Notes: generated by a model not told the origin, from the letters alone. A stretch of 64,000 nucleotides of DNA from Actinoplanes sp040639655 (GCF_040639655.1 NZ_JBFAAI010000008.1:62001-126000); one strand, 5' to 3'; positions 32,994-42,459 are shown, counted from the stretch's first letter. Translations and numbers: made by a program.

Positions 32994-34429
32994 GCCAGTA
33001 CGGTTCGCAGAGCGGAGGCCACGGCCGGTGCGGTGACCGGCCCGTCCTCAGCCGCGCGACGACCGGCCAGTCCGTGCACGTAGGCGGCGGCCACCGCGGC
33101 ACGTACCGCGGGAAGCCCCGCCGCCAGCAGCGAGCCCAGCAGTCCGGCCAGCACGTCCCCGCTGCCCGCGGTGGCAAGCGCCGGGCTGCCGGTGGGATTG
33201 GCCCAGATCTCCCCCGACGGGGTGGCGACGATGGTCCGGTCGCCCTTCAGCAGCACCACCGCGTTCGTCCACGCGGCCAGCCGGGCCGCCGCACCGGCGC
33301 GGTCCGAGCCGGGTGCCTCCCCGGCCAGCCGCTTGAACTCACCGTCGTGCGGGGTCAGCACGAGCGGGGCGTCACGGCGCAGATCATCCGCGTGCTCACC
33401 GCCGACCAGCAGGTTGATCGCGTCCGCGTCGAGCAGGACCGGGAGCGGGGTGGCCAGCACGCTGCGCAGCGCTGTACGGGCTTCGTCGCCGGTGCCGAGG
33501 CCGGAGCCGCAGACCCAGGCCTGCACCCGGCCGGCGTCGGCCACCCGGTCCGCGACCACCACGGACGGATGGGCGCGGACCACCTCGCGGTGGGCGCTGC
33601 CCGCGTACCGCACCATGCCGGCCGGCCCGGCCAGGGCGCCCGCGGTGGAGAGCAGCGCGGCACCCGGATAGAACGCCGAGCCGGTGGCCAGGCCGACCAC
33701 ACCGCGGGTGTACTTGTCCGAGGTCGCGCCCGGACGGGGCCACCAGGACGCGATGTCGGCCGAGTCCGGGACCCGGGCCGCGGGGTCGCCGGTCAGAGCC
33801 GGGCCGAGTCCGATGTCCACCAGGTCGACCTGGCCGCACCGCTGTGCGGCGGGGCCGAGTACGTGGGCGACCTTGAGGCAGCCGAAGGTGACCGTGACGT
33901 CGGCGGTGACCGCCTCACCGGGCACGTCGCCGGTGTCCACGGTCACGCCACTTGGTACGTCGACCGCCACCACCGGTGCGCGTCCGCCGGTCCGGCCGCG
34001 CAGTCCGCCCAGTTCCCGCACGAGTGCGACGGCATCGGCACGCAGCCCGCCGCTCGCTCCGATCCCGACGATGCCGTCCAGTACCAGATCGGAACGTTCC
34101 GGCAGGTCACGGGTGCTGAAGCCGCCCGCCTGACGGAGCGCGGCCAGGCCGGCCAGGTGCACTCGTTCCGGGGTCAGCAGCAGCGCCCGGACCTGGGCGC
34201 CCCGCCTCGCGAGCGCGGCACCGGCGTAGAGCGCGTCACCGCCGTTGTCACCGCTGCCCACCAGCAGCAAGACCCGGGCCCCGTAGACGCCGCCGGTCTC
34301 CTCCAGCAGCAGGGCGCAGCGCCGGGCCAGACCGGCCGCCGCACGCTGCATCAGGGCGCCCTCGGGCAGGGTCGCCATCAGGTTCTTCTCGGCCGCCCGT
34401 ACATCGGCGACCCGCCACGCCTGCCGCAT
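32978..34429 (-). CDS. nnr: Bifunctional NAD(P)H-hydrate epimerase / ADP-dependent dehydratase
   Basis: 483 residues. The N-terminal YjeF domain (about 1-210, with GSGDNGGDALYAGAALARRG and VAVDVPSGV) interconverts R and S forms of hydrated NAD(P)H. The C-terminal ribokinase-like domain (about 225-483, with GSGLGTGDEARTAL, DADAINLL, LTPHDGEFKRL and ATAGSGDVLAGLLGSLLA) dehydrates the S form. Together they repair damaged cofactors. An ATG with GGGGAGGG upstream follows acpS by 16 bases, so both are co-transcribed. Confidence 0.95.
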   Translation of the reverse strand: MRQAWRVADVRAAEKNLMATLPEGALMQRAAAGLARRCALLLEETGGVYGARVLLLVGSGDNGGDALYAGAALARRGAQVRALLLTPERVHLAGLAALRQAGGFSTRDLPERSDLVLDGIVGIGASGGLRADAVALVRELGGLRGRTGGRAPVVAVDVPSGVTVDTGDVPGEAVTADVTVTFGCLKVAHVLGPAAQRCGQVDLVDIGLGPALTGDPAARVPDSADIASWWPRPGATSDKYTRGVVGLATGSAFYPGAALLSTAGALAGPAGMVRYAGSAHREVVRAHPSVVVADRVADAGRVQAWVCGSGLGTGDEARTALRSVLATPLPVLLDADAINLLVGGEHADDLRRDAPLVLTPHDGEFKRLAGEAPGSDRAGAAARLAAWTNAVVLLKGDRTIVATPSGEIWANPTGSPALATAGSGDVLAGLLGSLLAAGLPAVRAAVAAAYVHGLAGRRAAEDGPVTAPAVASALRTVLAGVLA

Positions 34430-34445
34430 GCGTCCCTCCCCGTTC

Positions 34446-34817
34446 CTAGTTCGCCTCTGCCACCACCATCGCCGAGGCGATCCCGCCGTCGTGCGACAGC
34501 GACAGATGCCATCGGGCGATGCCTCGCTCGGTCGCCGCGGCGGCGACCGTACCGGAAACGGTCAACCAGGGACGGCCGTCCGGATCGGTGACGATCTCGC
34601 AGTCGTGCCAGCGCATGCCGTTCGGCGCACCGAGCGCCTTGGCAACGGCCTCCTTGGCCGCGAACCGGGCGGCGAGCGACTCGGCCGACCGTGGACTCCC
34701 CGACGTGGTATGCCGCTCGGCCTCGGTGAAGAGCCGCCCGGAAAGCATCGGGGTCCGCTCCAGCGCACGGGCGAACCGTTCCACCAGGACGACGTCGATA
34801 CCGACAGACACGATCAC
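34446..34817 (-). CDS. acpS: Holo-[acyl-carrier-protein] synthase
   Basis: 123 residues from GTG 34817. It attaches 4'-phosphopantetheine to acyl carrier protein. The magnesium ligands are in IVSVGIDVVLVERF (Asp8) and RFAAKEAVAKAL (Glu). The longer frame offers an ATG (34829), but starting at 34817 gives the family's usual N-terminus and length, and a TATGGT-N7-GTG pattern immediately precedes it. It heads a two-gene operon with nnr. Confidence 0.93.
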   Translation of the reverse strand: MIVSVGIDVVLVERFARALERTPMLSGRLFTEAERHTTSGSPRSAESLAARFAAKEAVAKALGAPNGMRWHDCEIVTDPDGRPWLTVSGTVAAAATERGIARWHLSLSHDGGIASAMVVAEAN

Positions 34818-34824
34818 ACCGGTC

Positions 34825-34830
34825 ACCATA
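34825..34830 (-). promoter_or_regulatory. Candidate leaderless -10 box for acpS
   Basis: TATGGT on the minus strand, seven bases (GACCGGT) before the GTG at 34817. Confidence 0.5.
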
Positions 34831-34983
34831 TCGGCGCATCCGGTCACCTTCCCGGGCCCGCCCGCCTATCAGGACGTCACTGCGTACGCAAGGCCTGTGG
34901 ACGGTCGTCCACAGGCCAGGGCACGGGCCGGATCCCGGCCTCTAGCGTCGGCGCATCCCCTCGTCCCCATGGAGGTCCGCCCG

Positions 34984-35271
34984 ATGAATCCCGACTTCGA
35001 GGTCGACGCCGAAAGCCTGCTTCAGGACGCGGCGGCGGTGACCGGACTCGCCGGCCGGGTGGCCGCATCCGCCGCCTCGGCCCCTACCGCCGACCCGGCC
35101 CCACGCTGGGCCACCACCGGTGCCGCGGAGCTCGCCGCGGACTCCGCGCGGCGCCTGACCGCCCTGCTCGGCCAGGATGTCGCCGGGACCGCCGAACGGA
35201 TCAGGGCGGCCACCGCGGCATACCAGCAGGCCGACGCCCGTGCCGCGGCCCGCCTCCGGACGGCTCGATGA
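34984..35271 (+). CDS. Small EspC/WXG100-like helical protein
   Basis: 95 residues, alanine-rich and predicted as helix-turn-helix hairpin. It begins MNPDFEVDAESLLQDAAAV and contains APRWATTGAAELAADSARR, where the W of a WxG-like turn is followed by T-x-G rather than a strict WXG. This resembles the EspC/DUF2580-type partners of type VII secretion substrates. ATG 34984 is chosen for GGAGG at 34971-34975; an ATG at 34969 overlaps that site. The stop overlaps the start of the DUF1023 hydrolase (ATGA), so the two are translated together and may be a secreted pair or chaperone-substrate pair. Confidence 0.65.
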   Translation: MNPDFEVDAESLLQDAAAVTGLAGRVAASAASAPTADPAPRWATTGAAELAADSARRLTALLGQDVAGTAERIRAATAAYQQADARAAARLRTAR

Positions 35272-36782
35272 ACGCCGTTGACACCACGGCGGTCACCTAC
35301 GCCAAGCTCCGGGCCACCGACCCGGCACGCTGGCGGGCCACCGCCCTCGCCTGGCGGCGGTGGGCCGCTCTGGCGGGGGCGCTGTGCTCGGAGTTCGGCC
35401 CGCTGCTGGACGGTCTGCGCGCGTCGTGGTCCGGCCCGGCAGCCGAGGCCGCGACGGCCTGGCTCGGCGCGCTCCGCGGCCGGCTGGCCTTCCTCCGAGT
35501 GGTGTGCTGGCGGGCCGACCAGGCGCTCAGCGAGTTCGCCGCGGCCCTCGGCCGGGCCCGCGCTCTCCTCGACCGGGCACGTGCGGCAGCCGGGCACTCC
35601 GGTCTGGACATCGACGATCACGGTACGGTCCGCGGCCGGCCGGAGGCGGGACAGGCGATCCGGTCCGTCGCCGCCGACCTGGGCGCCGCTCTCGCCGTGG
35701 CCGCGCAGGCCGACGCCACCGCGGCCGCCCGGCTCGGCCCACTCGCCGAGGTGCCGGCCGTGCCGGTCGCGAAGTCCTTCCCGGCGTGCGGCGCCCCGCC
35801 CGCCGAGGTCCGGCGCTGGTGGGAGCAGTACACCCCGGCCGAGCGCAACTGGCTGCTGGTAACCGAACCGGCCGCGCTCGCCGGCGTCGACGGCATCCCG
35901 ATCGCTGACCGGGACATCGCGAACCGGCTCCTGCTCGACGACCACCGCCGTCAGCTGGACCGGCTGCGGGCGGCCGGCACCGACCCGGACCGCGTACGGG
36001 ACCTGCGCACCGGACTGGACCGGCTGACCGCGCGCCTGGAGGAGGAGGGCACGCCCCGGGCGTACCTGGTGGATCTGGGCCTGGACGGTGAGGGCCGGGC
36101 CGTGGTCGCGTTCGGCGACCCGGACCGTTCCGCCAATGTCCTCACCCATGTGCCCGGCATGACCTCGGATCTGAAGTCTCTGGGTGGTGAGCTGAGCCGG
36201 GCCGAGCGGGTCGCCGTCCGGGCCGGCGAGCTGGGGCCGGGCCGCGCCACCAGCGCGGTGCTGTGGCTCGACTACGACGCCCCGGATTTTGTGCCCGAGG
36301 CCGCCTCGGCCCGCCAGGCACGCGACGGGGCGCCGCATCTGACCCGTTTCCAGGAGGCGCTGCGGGTCACGCACGAGGGCGAGCCGGCGCATCAGACGGT
36401 CCTCGGGCACAGTTACGGCTCGCTGGTGGTCGGCAAGGCCGCGGCGGCCGGTGGGCTGCCCGCCGACGCGGTGGTCTTCGTCGGTTCACCCGGTGTCGGG
36501 GTGGACTCGGCGTCCCAGCTCCAGTTCCCGGCCGATCAGGTGTGGGCGACGACGTCGGTGAGCGATCCGATCCGGTACGCGGCGGCCGCACCGAAGGAGT
36601 TGCTGCTGCCGGATCTCCCCGGCAGCAAGCGGCATCTGTGGTTCGGCCGGGACCCGAGTCAGCCCGGTTTCGGCGCCCGGGTCTTCCCGAGCCAGCTCGA
36701 CGCCGGTCACCTCGGTTACTGGGATCGTGGCGAGCCGACCCTCGACGCCCTCACCCGGATCACCCTGGGCGGGACGCCGTGA
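35268..36782 (+). CDS. DUF1023 alpha/beta hydrolase with WXG100-like N-terminal region
   Basis: 504 residues. The first ~230 residues are helical and Ala/Arg-rich, with SWSGPAAEAA at about residue 51, a WXG-type turn typical of type VII secretion-associated proteins. The C-terminal half is the DUF1023 hydrolase: NVLTHVPGMTSDL oxyanion region, nucleophile elbow LGHSYGSLVVG (Ser about 385), and a late acid/His pair (VSDPI; DAGHLGYWD). There is no classical signal peptide. Actinobacteria commonly pair a small EspC-like protein with such a hydrolase. The substrate is unknown. The start is fixed by the ATGA overlap. Confidence 0.85.
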   Translation: MNAVDTTAVTYAKLRATDPARWRATALAWRRWAALAGALCSEFGPLLDGLRASWSGPAAEAATAWLGALRGRLAFLRVVCWRADQALSEFAAALGRARALLDRARAAAGHSGLDIDDHGTVRGRPEAGQAIRSVAADLGAALAVAAQADATAAARLGPLAEVPAVPVAKSFPACGAPPAEVRRWWEQYTPAERNWLLVTEPAALAGVDGIPIADRDIANRLLLDDHRRQLDRLRAAGTDPDRVRDLRTGLDRLTARLEEEGTPRAYLVDLGLDGEGRAVVAFGDPDRSANVLTHVPGMTSDLKSLGGELSRAERVAVRAGELGPGRATSAVLWLDYDAPDFVPEAASARQARDGAPHLTRFQEALRVTHEGEPAHQTVLGHSYGSLVVGKAAAAGGLPADAVVFVGSPGVGVDSASQLQFPADQVWATTSVSDPIRYAAAAPKELLLPDLPGSKRHLWFGRDPSQPGFGARVFPSQLDAGHLGYWDRGEPTLDALTRITLGGTP

Positions 36783-36802
36783 GCCGGCTGTTCAGCCCGC
36801 GA

Positions 36803-38686
36803 TCATTCGACGGTGACCGACTTGGCCAGGTTGCGGGGCTGGTCCACGTCATAGCCGCGGGCCGAGGCGATCTCGCAGGCGAGGATCTGCAGCGGCACCG
36901 TGGTCATCAGCGGCGCGAGCAGGGTTGGCGTGTGCGGCACCGAGATCAGGTGGTCAGCGAACTGCCGGACGTCCTCGTCGCCCTCCTCGGCGATCACGAT
37001 GGTGCGGGCACCACGGGCGCGCACCTCCTGGATGTTCGAGACCACCTTGTCGCGCATCACCCCGCGGCCCTGCGGCGACGGCACCACGCAGACCACCGGG
37101 GTGCCCTTGTCGATCAGCGCGATCGGGCCGTGCTTGAGCTCACCGGCGGCGAAGCCCTCGGCGTGGATGTAGGCGAGCTCCTTGAGCTTGAGCGCACCCT
37201 CCAGCGCCACCGGGAAACCGACGTGCCGGCCGATGAAGAGCATCGTCGACGCCGTCTTGAGGTCCCGGCCGAGAGCCCGCACCTCTTCCATCCGGCCGAG
37301 CAGGTCACGGAGGTTGTCCGGGGTCCGGCGCAGGCGCGAGACCACGGCGGCGACCTCGTCGGCGTACATCACGCCGCGGATCTGGGCCAGGTGCAGGCCG
37401 ATCAGGTAACAGGCGACCAGCATGGTGAGGAACGCCTTGGTGGAGGCCACCGCGATCTCCGGGCCGCCGTGGGTGTAAAGGACGGCGTCGGACTCACGCG
37501 GGATGGTGGAGCCGTTGGTGTTGCAGATGGCGAGGACGCGGGCCTTCTGCTCCTTGGCGTGCCGGATCGCCATCAGGGTGTCCATGGTCTCGCCGGACTG
37601 GCTGATCGCGATCACCAGTGTGGACCGGTCAAGGATCGGGTCGCGGTAACGGAACTCGCTGGCCAGCTCCACCTCGCACGGAATGCGCACCCAGTGCTCG
37701 ATGGCGTACTTGGCGACCATGCCGGCGTGGTACGCGGTACCGCACGCGACGATGAAGACCTTGTCGACGTCGCGCAGGTCCTGATCGGTGAGGCGGACCT
37801 CGTCCAGGATGATCTCGCCGCGCTCGGAGAGCCGCCCCAGCAGGGTCTCCGCGATGGCCTGCGGCTGTTCGGCAATCTCCTTGAGCATGAAGTACTCGTA
37901 TCCGCCCTTCTCGGCGGCCGAGGCGTCCCAGTCGATGTGGAACTCGGTGCCGGTGGCCGGGGTCCCGTCGAAGCCGGTGATCTCGATGCCGGCCGGGGTG
38001 ATCAGGACCACCTGGTCCTGGCCCAGCTCGATCGCTTCCCGGGTGTGCTCGATGAAGGCGGAGACGTCGCTGGCGAGGAAGTTCTCCCCGTTGCCGCGGC
38101 CGACCACGAGCGGCGAGTTGCGCCGGGCCGCGACGACCGCGTCGGGCACCTCGACGTCCACGGCGAGCAGGGTGAAGGCACCCTCGAGCCGCTTGGCCAC
38201 ACGGCGCATGCCCTCGGCGAGCAGGGCCGGGCCGTCCTCGGCACCGGATTCGCGCAGCGCGCGCATCTCGGCGGCGAGCAGGTGGGCCGCGCACTCGGTG
38301 TCGGTGTCGCTGCGGAACTCGACGCCGGTCGCCTCGAGCTCGGTGCGCAGGCGGCCGAAGTTCTCGATGATGCCGTTGTGGATGACGGCGACCCGGCCGT
38401 CGACGGAGACGTGCGGGTGGGCGTTACGGTCGGTGGGGCCGCCGTGGGTGGCCCAGCGGGTGTGCCCGATGCCGGTGACGCCGGCCTCGATGCCGTCGCC
38501 GACGCGTTCGGCGAGCGCCTTCTCCAGATTGGCGAGCTTGCCCGCCTTCTTCTCGGTCTTGACCAGGCCGCTGTCGATGATGGCGACGCCCGCGGAGTCG
38601 TAACCGCGGTACTCAAGGCGGCGGAGCCCGTCGATGACGATACTCAACGCCGGACGATTCCCTACGTATCCCACGATCCCACACAT
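36803..38686 (-). CDS. glmS: Glutamine-fructose-6-phosphate aminotransferase
   Basis: 627 residues. It makes glucosamine-6-phosphate, the first step toward UDP-GlcNAc. After Met removal, the N-terminal Cys of CGIVGYVGNRPA is the glutaminase nucleophile; GIGHTRWATHG and HNGIIEN follow. Two SIS isomerase domains (about 300-620; ISQSGETMDTL and the C-terminal DQPRNLAKSVTVE) bind the sugar. ATG 38686 is therefore required rather than the longer frame to 38722. No glmS ribozyme is present: only a TAGGCT-N7-ATG leaderless-type start. glmM lies 2.3 kb away in the same direction. Confidence 0.97.
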   Translation of the reverse strand: MCGIVGYVGNRPALSIVIDGLRRLEYRGYDSAGVAIIDSGLVKTEKKAGKLANLEKALAERVGDGIEAGVTGIGHTRWATHGGPTDRNAHPHVSVDGRVAVIHNGIIENFGRLRTELEATGVEFRSDTDTECAAHLLAAEMRALRESGAEDGPALLAEGMRRVAKRLEGAFTLLAVDVEVPDAVVAARRNSPLVVGRGNGENFLASDVSAFIEHTREAIELGQDQVVLITPAGIEITGFDGTPATGTEFHIDWDASAAEKGGYEYFMLKEIAEQPQAIAETLLGRLSERGEIILDEVRLTDQDLRDVDKVFIVACGTAYHAGMVAKYAIEHWVRIPCEVELASEFRYRDPILDRSTLVIAISQSGETMDTLMAIRHAKEQKARVLAICNTNGSTIPRESDAVLYTHGGPEIAVASTKAFLTMLVACYLIGLHLAQIRGVMYADEVAAVVSRLRRTPDNLRDLLGRMEEVRALGRDLKTASTMLFIGRHVGFPVALEGALKLKELAYIHAEGFAAGELKHGPIALIDKGTPVVCVVPSPQGRGVMRDKVVSNIQEVRARGARTIVIAEEGDEDVRQFADHLISVPHTPTLLAPLMTTVPLQILACEIASARGYDVDQPRNLAKSVTVE

Positions 38687-38693
38687 GCCGGGC

Positions 38694-38699
38694 AGCCTA
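38694..38699 (-). promoter_or_regulatory. Candidate leaderless -10 box for glmS
   Basis: TAGGCT on the minus strand, then GCCCGGC, then the ATG. ATGACG lies 17 bases upstream as a partial -35 box. Confidence 0.55.
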
Positions 38700-38868
38700 A
38701 CCGACTTTCGCTCAATCGTCATGCTCGGGAAGCGCAGTTATGAGCATCGTATGTGATCGGAACCCTAGTCCAGCCACCTCGGCAGCTCTCTCGTCCATAC
38801 GGGTGGTTGATCCGCACCGTGCGGCGCTGGCGTACCGTCGGAATTCGGTGCCCCCACCGGGAGGAAAG

Positions 38869-39663
38869 ATGAGCGATCCGAGCGAGCCCCGGCAACCGCC
38901 CCGGCCACCCCAGTTCACGCCGCCGCCGGACTACCCGCCGACCGCTCAGTTCCCGACGGTGGGCTCCGACCCCAACGCCGGCTACCAGCCACCGCCTCCC
39001 GGATACGGCACTCCTCCCGGATACGGCACTCCTCCCGGATACGGCACGCCGCCACCGCCGCCCGGATACGCGCCCCCTCCGCCGGCGCCCGGCTACGGGG
39101 CTCCGCCACCAGGCTACGAGCCCCGGCCCCCGCGCCGCAGCAATGCGCCACTGATCGCCCTCGTCCTGGCGGTCACGCTGCTGCTCTGCGGCGGTGTGGT
39201 GACGGCCGCGGTGATGCTGGTCAACAAGGCCACCGAGAAGGCTGAGGAGATTGCTCAGCCGATCATCAACCCGACGCTTCCGGAGCTCCCGACCGAAGGC
39301 CCGGATCTGCCTGCCCTGCCCACCGACCTCCCGGACGTGCCGGCGCTGCCCACCGACATTCCCGGGCTCGGCGAGGGCAAGGAGATCAGCGTGACCTACG
39401 AGGTCACCGGGGACGGTACGGCCGAGATCCTCTACATGGAGAAGCTGGACGGCACCCCCAAGCGGGTCGGCAACGCGAAACTCCCGTGGAAGCTCACGAC
39501 CACGATGAAGGGCCCGGCCGTGGTCTCGGTCATCGCCGTGCGCACCGGCCTCGACCCGGGTTCGATCAGCTGCCGGGCCACCGTGGAGGGCGAGCAGGTC
39601 GCCCAGCACGACGCGGAGGGCACCCTGGCGACCGCCAACTGCTACAAAGTCATCATCGATTAG
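38869..39663 (+). CDS. Proline-rich membrane protein with MmpS-like C-terminal domain
   Basis: 264 residues from ATG 38869, set by GGGAGGAAAG. The cytoplasmic N-terminus (about 1-95) is proline-rich with repeated PPGYGT units; one membrane helix follows (about 98-122, LIALVLAVTLLLCGGVV). An extracellular Pro/Leu spacer of LPALPTDLPD-type repeats precedes a C-terminal beta domain (ISVTYEVTGDGTAEILYMEKLDG, LPWKLTT, SCRATVEGEQV) that matches MmpS-type transport accessory proteins. In mycobacteria MmpS proteins assist MmpL transporters; no MmpL gene is next to it here. It ends 10 bases before the aminotransferase start. Confidence 0.8.
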   Translation: MSDPSEPRQPPRPPQFTPPPDYPPTAQFPTVGSDPNAGYQPPPPGYGTPPGYGTPPGYGTPPPPPGYAPPPPAPGYGAPPPGYEPRPPRRSNAPLIALVLAVTLLLCGGVVTAAVMLVNKATEKAEEIAQPIINPTLPELPTEGPDLPALPTDLPDVPALPTDIPGLGEGKEISVTYEVTGDGTAEILYMEKLDGTPKRVGNAKLPWKLTTTMKGPAVVSVIAVRTGLDPGSISCRATVEGEQVAQHDAEGTLATANCYKVIID

Positions 39664-39673
39664 AGGGAGCACG

Positions 39674-40855
39674 GTGACCACGTCCACTCCGGCGGACCCG
39701 CTCGTCACACGGATGCGCCCGTTCGGCACCACGATCTTCGCCGAGATGTCGGCACTCGCGGTCCGCACCGGGGCGGTCAATCTCGGACAGGGCTTCCCCG
39801 ACACCGACGGCCCGCCGGAGATGCTGGCCGCGGCCGCCGAGGCGCTCGCCACGGGGGCCAACCAGTACCCACCCCTGGCCGGCATCCCACCACTGCGCGC
39901 TGCCATCGCCGCGCACGAGCGGCGGTTCTGGGGCCTGGAACGGGATCCGGACACCGAGGTGGCGGTCACCGCCGGGGCCACCGAGGCGGTCGCGGCCGCG
40001 ATTCTCGCTCTGTGCGAGCCGGGTGACGAGGTCGTCTGCTTCGAGCCGTACTACGACTCGTACGCCGCCTCGATCGCCCTGGCCGGTGCCGTCCGGCGGC
40101 CGGTCACGCTGCGGCCGGGCCCGGCCGGGCGGTACGAGTTCGATCCCGGCGAGCTGCGGGCGGCATTCGGCGGGCGGACCCGTCTGGTGCTGCTCAACTC
40201 GCCGCACAACCCGACCGGCAAGGTCTTCACACCGGCCGAGCTGGAGCTGATCGCCGGCCTGTGCCGGGAGTTCGACGTCTTCGCCGTCACCGACGAGGTG
40301 TACGAGCACCTGGTCTTCCCGGACGCCGCGGCGCCGCACGTGCCACTCGCCTCGCTGCCCGGCATGCGCGAGCGGACGCTACGCATCTCGTCGGCCGGGA
40401 AGACGTTCTCCTGCACCGGCTGGAAGGTCGGCTGGGCCACCGGCCCGGCCCGGCTGGTCTCGGCGTTGCTACGGGTCAAGCAGTTCCTGACCTTTGTCAA
40501 CGGCGCGCCGCTGCAGCCCGCCGTGGCGGTGGCACTGAACCTGCCCGACTCGTACTTCACCAGCTTCACCGCCGGCCTGCGGGAGCGCCGGGACCGTCTG
40601 GTCGCCGGCCTCACCGAGGCCGGTCTGGCCGTCCTGCCGTCCGAGGGCACCTACTTCGTGACCGCCGACATCCGCCCGGCCGGCGGCACCGACGGCGTCG
40701 CGTTCTGCCGGGAGCTACCGGCCCGCTCCGGGGTGGTGGCGGTGCCGACCCAGGTCTTCTACGACCATCAGGAAGCGGGCCGGCACCTCATCCGTTTCGC
40801 CTTCTGCAAACGCCTCGAGGTGATCGACGAGGCGGTCCGCAGGCTGAAGGGCTAG
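39674..40855 (+). CDS. dapC: Class I/II aminotransferase, DapC-like
   Basis: 393 residues with a fold-type I PLP enzyme pattern: NLGQGFPDTDGPPEML, TAGATEAVAAAIL, the Asn-Pro motif NSPHNPTGKVF, DEVYEHLVF, and the PLP lysine in SSAGKTFSCTGWKVGW. The sequence follows M. tuberculosis Rv0858c, assigned as N-succinyl-LL-diaminopimelate aminotransferase, although this family also contains methionine and kynurenine aminotransferases, so the role in lysine/peptidoglycan synthesis is probable rather than certain. GTG 39674 is preceded by AGGGAG. Confidence 0.75.
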   Translation: MTTSTPADPLVTRMRPFGTTIFAEMSALAVRTGAVNLGQGFPDTDGPPEMLAAAAEALATGANQYPPLAGIPPLRAAIAAHERRFWGLERDPDTEVAVTAGATEAVAAAILALCEPGDEVVCFEPYYDSYAASIALAGAVRRPVTLRPGPAGRYEFDPGELRAAFGGRTRLVLLNSPHNPTGKVFTPAELELIAGLCREFDVFAVTDEVYEHLVFPDAAAPHVPLASLPGMRERTLRISSAGKTFSCTGWKVGWATGPARLVSALLRVKQFLTFVNGAPLQPAVAVALNLPDSYFTSFTAGLRERRDRLVAGLTEAGLAVLPSEGTYFVTADIRPAGGTDGVAFCRELPARSGVVAVPTQVFYDHQEAGRHLIRFAFCKRLEVIDEAVRRLKG

Positions 40856-40900
40856 GCACCGGCTGGGGCCCCGCGGCGCCCGGCGGGCCCCCGCGGCAGC

Positions 40901-41003
40901 CCGGCCGGCTCTCGCTGGACTGACCGAGCCCGGCCGGCTCTCGGTGGACTGACCCGTTGGCATCCGCTGGACCGACCGGCCGGCATCCGCTGGACTGGAC
41001 CGG
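40901..41003. repeat. Degenerate short repeats between dapC and glmM
   Basis: Two ~30-base units (40901 and 40930, CCGGCCGGCTCTCGCTGGAC type) followed by two ~22-base units (40961 and 40984, CATCCGCTGGACC type) that share the core GCTGGAC. They fill most of the convergent gap, and no U-tract terminator is visible. Confidence 0.6.
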
Positions 41004-42356
41004 CTAGGCGGGGCTGGCGGCCTGCACCTCGTCGGCGATCCGCTCGGCCACACTGCGCGCCTGCTCCTCGGTGGCGGCCTCGACCATCACCCGGACCAGC
41101 GGCTCGGTGCCGGACGGCCGCAGCAGCACCCGCCCGGTCTCGCCGAGCTCGTTCTCGGCCAGCGCGACGGCGGCCTGCACGGTCGGCGCGGCGGCACCCG
41201 CGTCCCGGTCGCCGACCCGCACGTTGATCAGGACCTGCGGCAGCTTGTGCACAACGGCGGCCAGGTCGGCAAGCGACTTGCCGGACGCTGCGATCTGGGC
41301 CATCAGGTGCAGGCCGGTGAGTACGCCGTCGCCGGTGGTGGCGAAGGCCGGCATGACGATGTGGCCGCTCTGCTCGCCGCCGAGCGCGAGGTCGCCGTTC
41401 GCCAGCTCCTCGAGCACGTAACGGTCGCCGACCTTGGTCTCCAGCAGCCGGATGCCGGACTGCTTCATGGCGATCCGCAGACCCAGGTTGCTCATCACGG
41501 TGGCGACGACGGTGTCGTCGGTGAGGGTGCCGGCGTCGCGCATGGCCAGCGCCAGGATCGCGATGATCTGGTCGCCGTCGATGACCTCGCCGGTGGCGGT
41601 GACGGCGAGGCAGCGGTCGGCGTCGCCGTCGTGTGCCAGGCCGAGGTCGGCTCCCTCGCGGAGCACCGCCTCGATCACCTTGTCGAGGTGGGTGGAGCCG
41701 CATTCCTCGTTGATGTTGTAGCCGTCCGGGTCGGCGTGGATGGCGATGACCTCGGCGCCGGCTTCCCGGTAGGCCACCGGCCCGACCTCGCTGGCCGCCC
41801 CGTTGGCGCAGTCGACGACGACCTTGATGCCGTCCAGCCGGTGCGGTAGCGATTCGATGAGGTGCCTGATGTAGTGCTCAGCACCGTCGAGCAGGTCGTT
41901 GACCCGGCCGATTCCGCCGCCGGTGGGCCGCCCGATCAGGCCGTGGCCGTCCGCGACCGCCTTCTCGATGCGTTCCTCGAGCTCGTCAGGCAGCTTGGTC
42001 CCGCCGGACGCGAAGAGCTTGATGCCGTTGTCCGGCATGGGGTTGTGCGACGCGGAGAGCATCACGCCCAGGTCAGCGTTGGTCTGCCCGACCAGGTACG
42101 CGACCGCCGGCGTCGGGAGGACGCCGACTCGAACCACGTGAGCGCCGGCACTGGTCAGACCCGCGACGACGGCGGCTTCAAGCATCTCGCCACTGGCCCG
42201 GGGGTCACGCCCCACGATGGCGAGCGGCGGGTGGCTGCCGTCCGACTCGACCAGCACCCGTGCGGCCGCGACCGCGACCGAGAGTGCCAGTTCCGGGGTG
42301 AGCAGATCGCCGTTCGCGAGGCCGCGAACGCCGTCAGTGCCGAAGAGTCGCCCCAT
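41004..42356 (-). CDS. glmM: Phosphoglucosamine mutase
   Basis: 450 residues. It converts glucosamine-6-P to glucosamine-1-P, the step after GlmS. The start MGRLFGTDGVRGLAN is diagnostic, the phosphoserine is Ser103 in LSASHNP, the metal loop is DGDADRC, and RPSGTEPLVRV closes the active site. ATG 42356 follows AGGAAG; the longer frame upstream is spurious. It lies 169 bases downstream of rpsI, behind a hairpin, so read-through from the r-protein operon may contribute. Confidence 0.96.
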   Translation of the reverse strand: MGRLFGTDGVRGLANGDLLTPELALSVAVAAARVLVESDGSHPPLAIVGRDPRASGEMLEAAVVAGLTSAGAHVVRVGVLPTPAVAYLVGQTNADLGVMLSASHNPMPDNGIKLFASGGTKLPDELEERIEKAVADGHGLIGRPTGGGIGRVNDLLDGAEHYIRHLIESLPHRLDGIKVVVDCANGAASEVGPVAYREAGAEVIAIHADPDGYNINEECGSTHLDKVIEAVLREGADLGLAHDGDADRCLAVTATGEVIDGDQIIAILALAMRDAGTLTDDTVVATVMSNLGLRIAMKQSGIRLLETKVGDRYVLEELANGDLALGGEQSGHIVMPAFATTGDGVLTGLHLMAQIAASGKSLADLAAVVHKLPQVLINVRVGDRDAGAAAPTVQAAVALAENELGETGRVLLRPSGTEPLVRVMVEAATEEQARSVAERIADEVQAASPA

Positions 42357-42459
42357 GGCGGCTTCCTTTCGCCGGTAAATACGACCTCTAGCCTGCATCA
42401 GCGTTCGGCTGGTCACGAGTACCGGAACGGCTAGTTGGGGAGGGAGGTGATGCAAACAT

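Noticed and set aside
38687..38868. glmS ribozyme
   Set aside because: The space upstream of glmS has no ribozyme-like core and the gene appears to start leaderless, with only 182 bases to the divergent gene.
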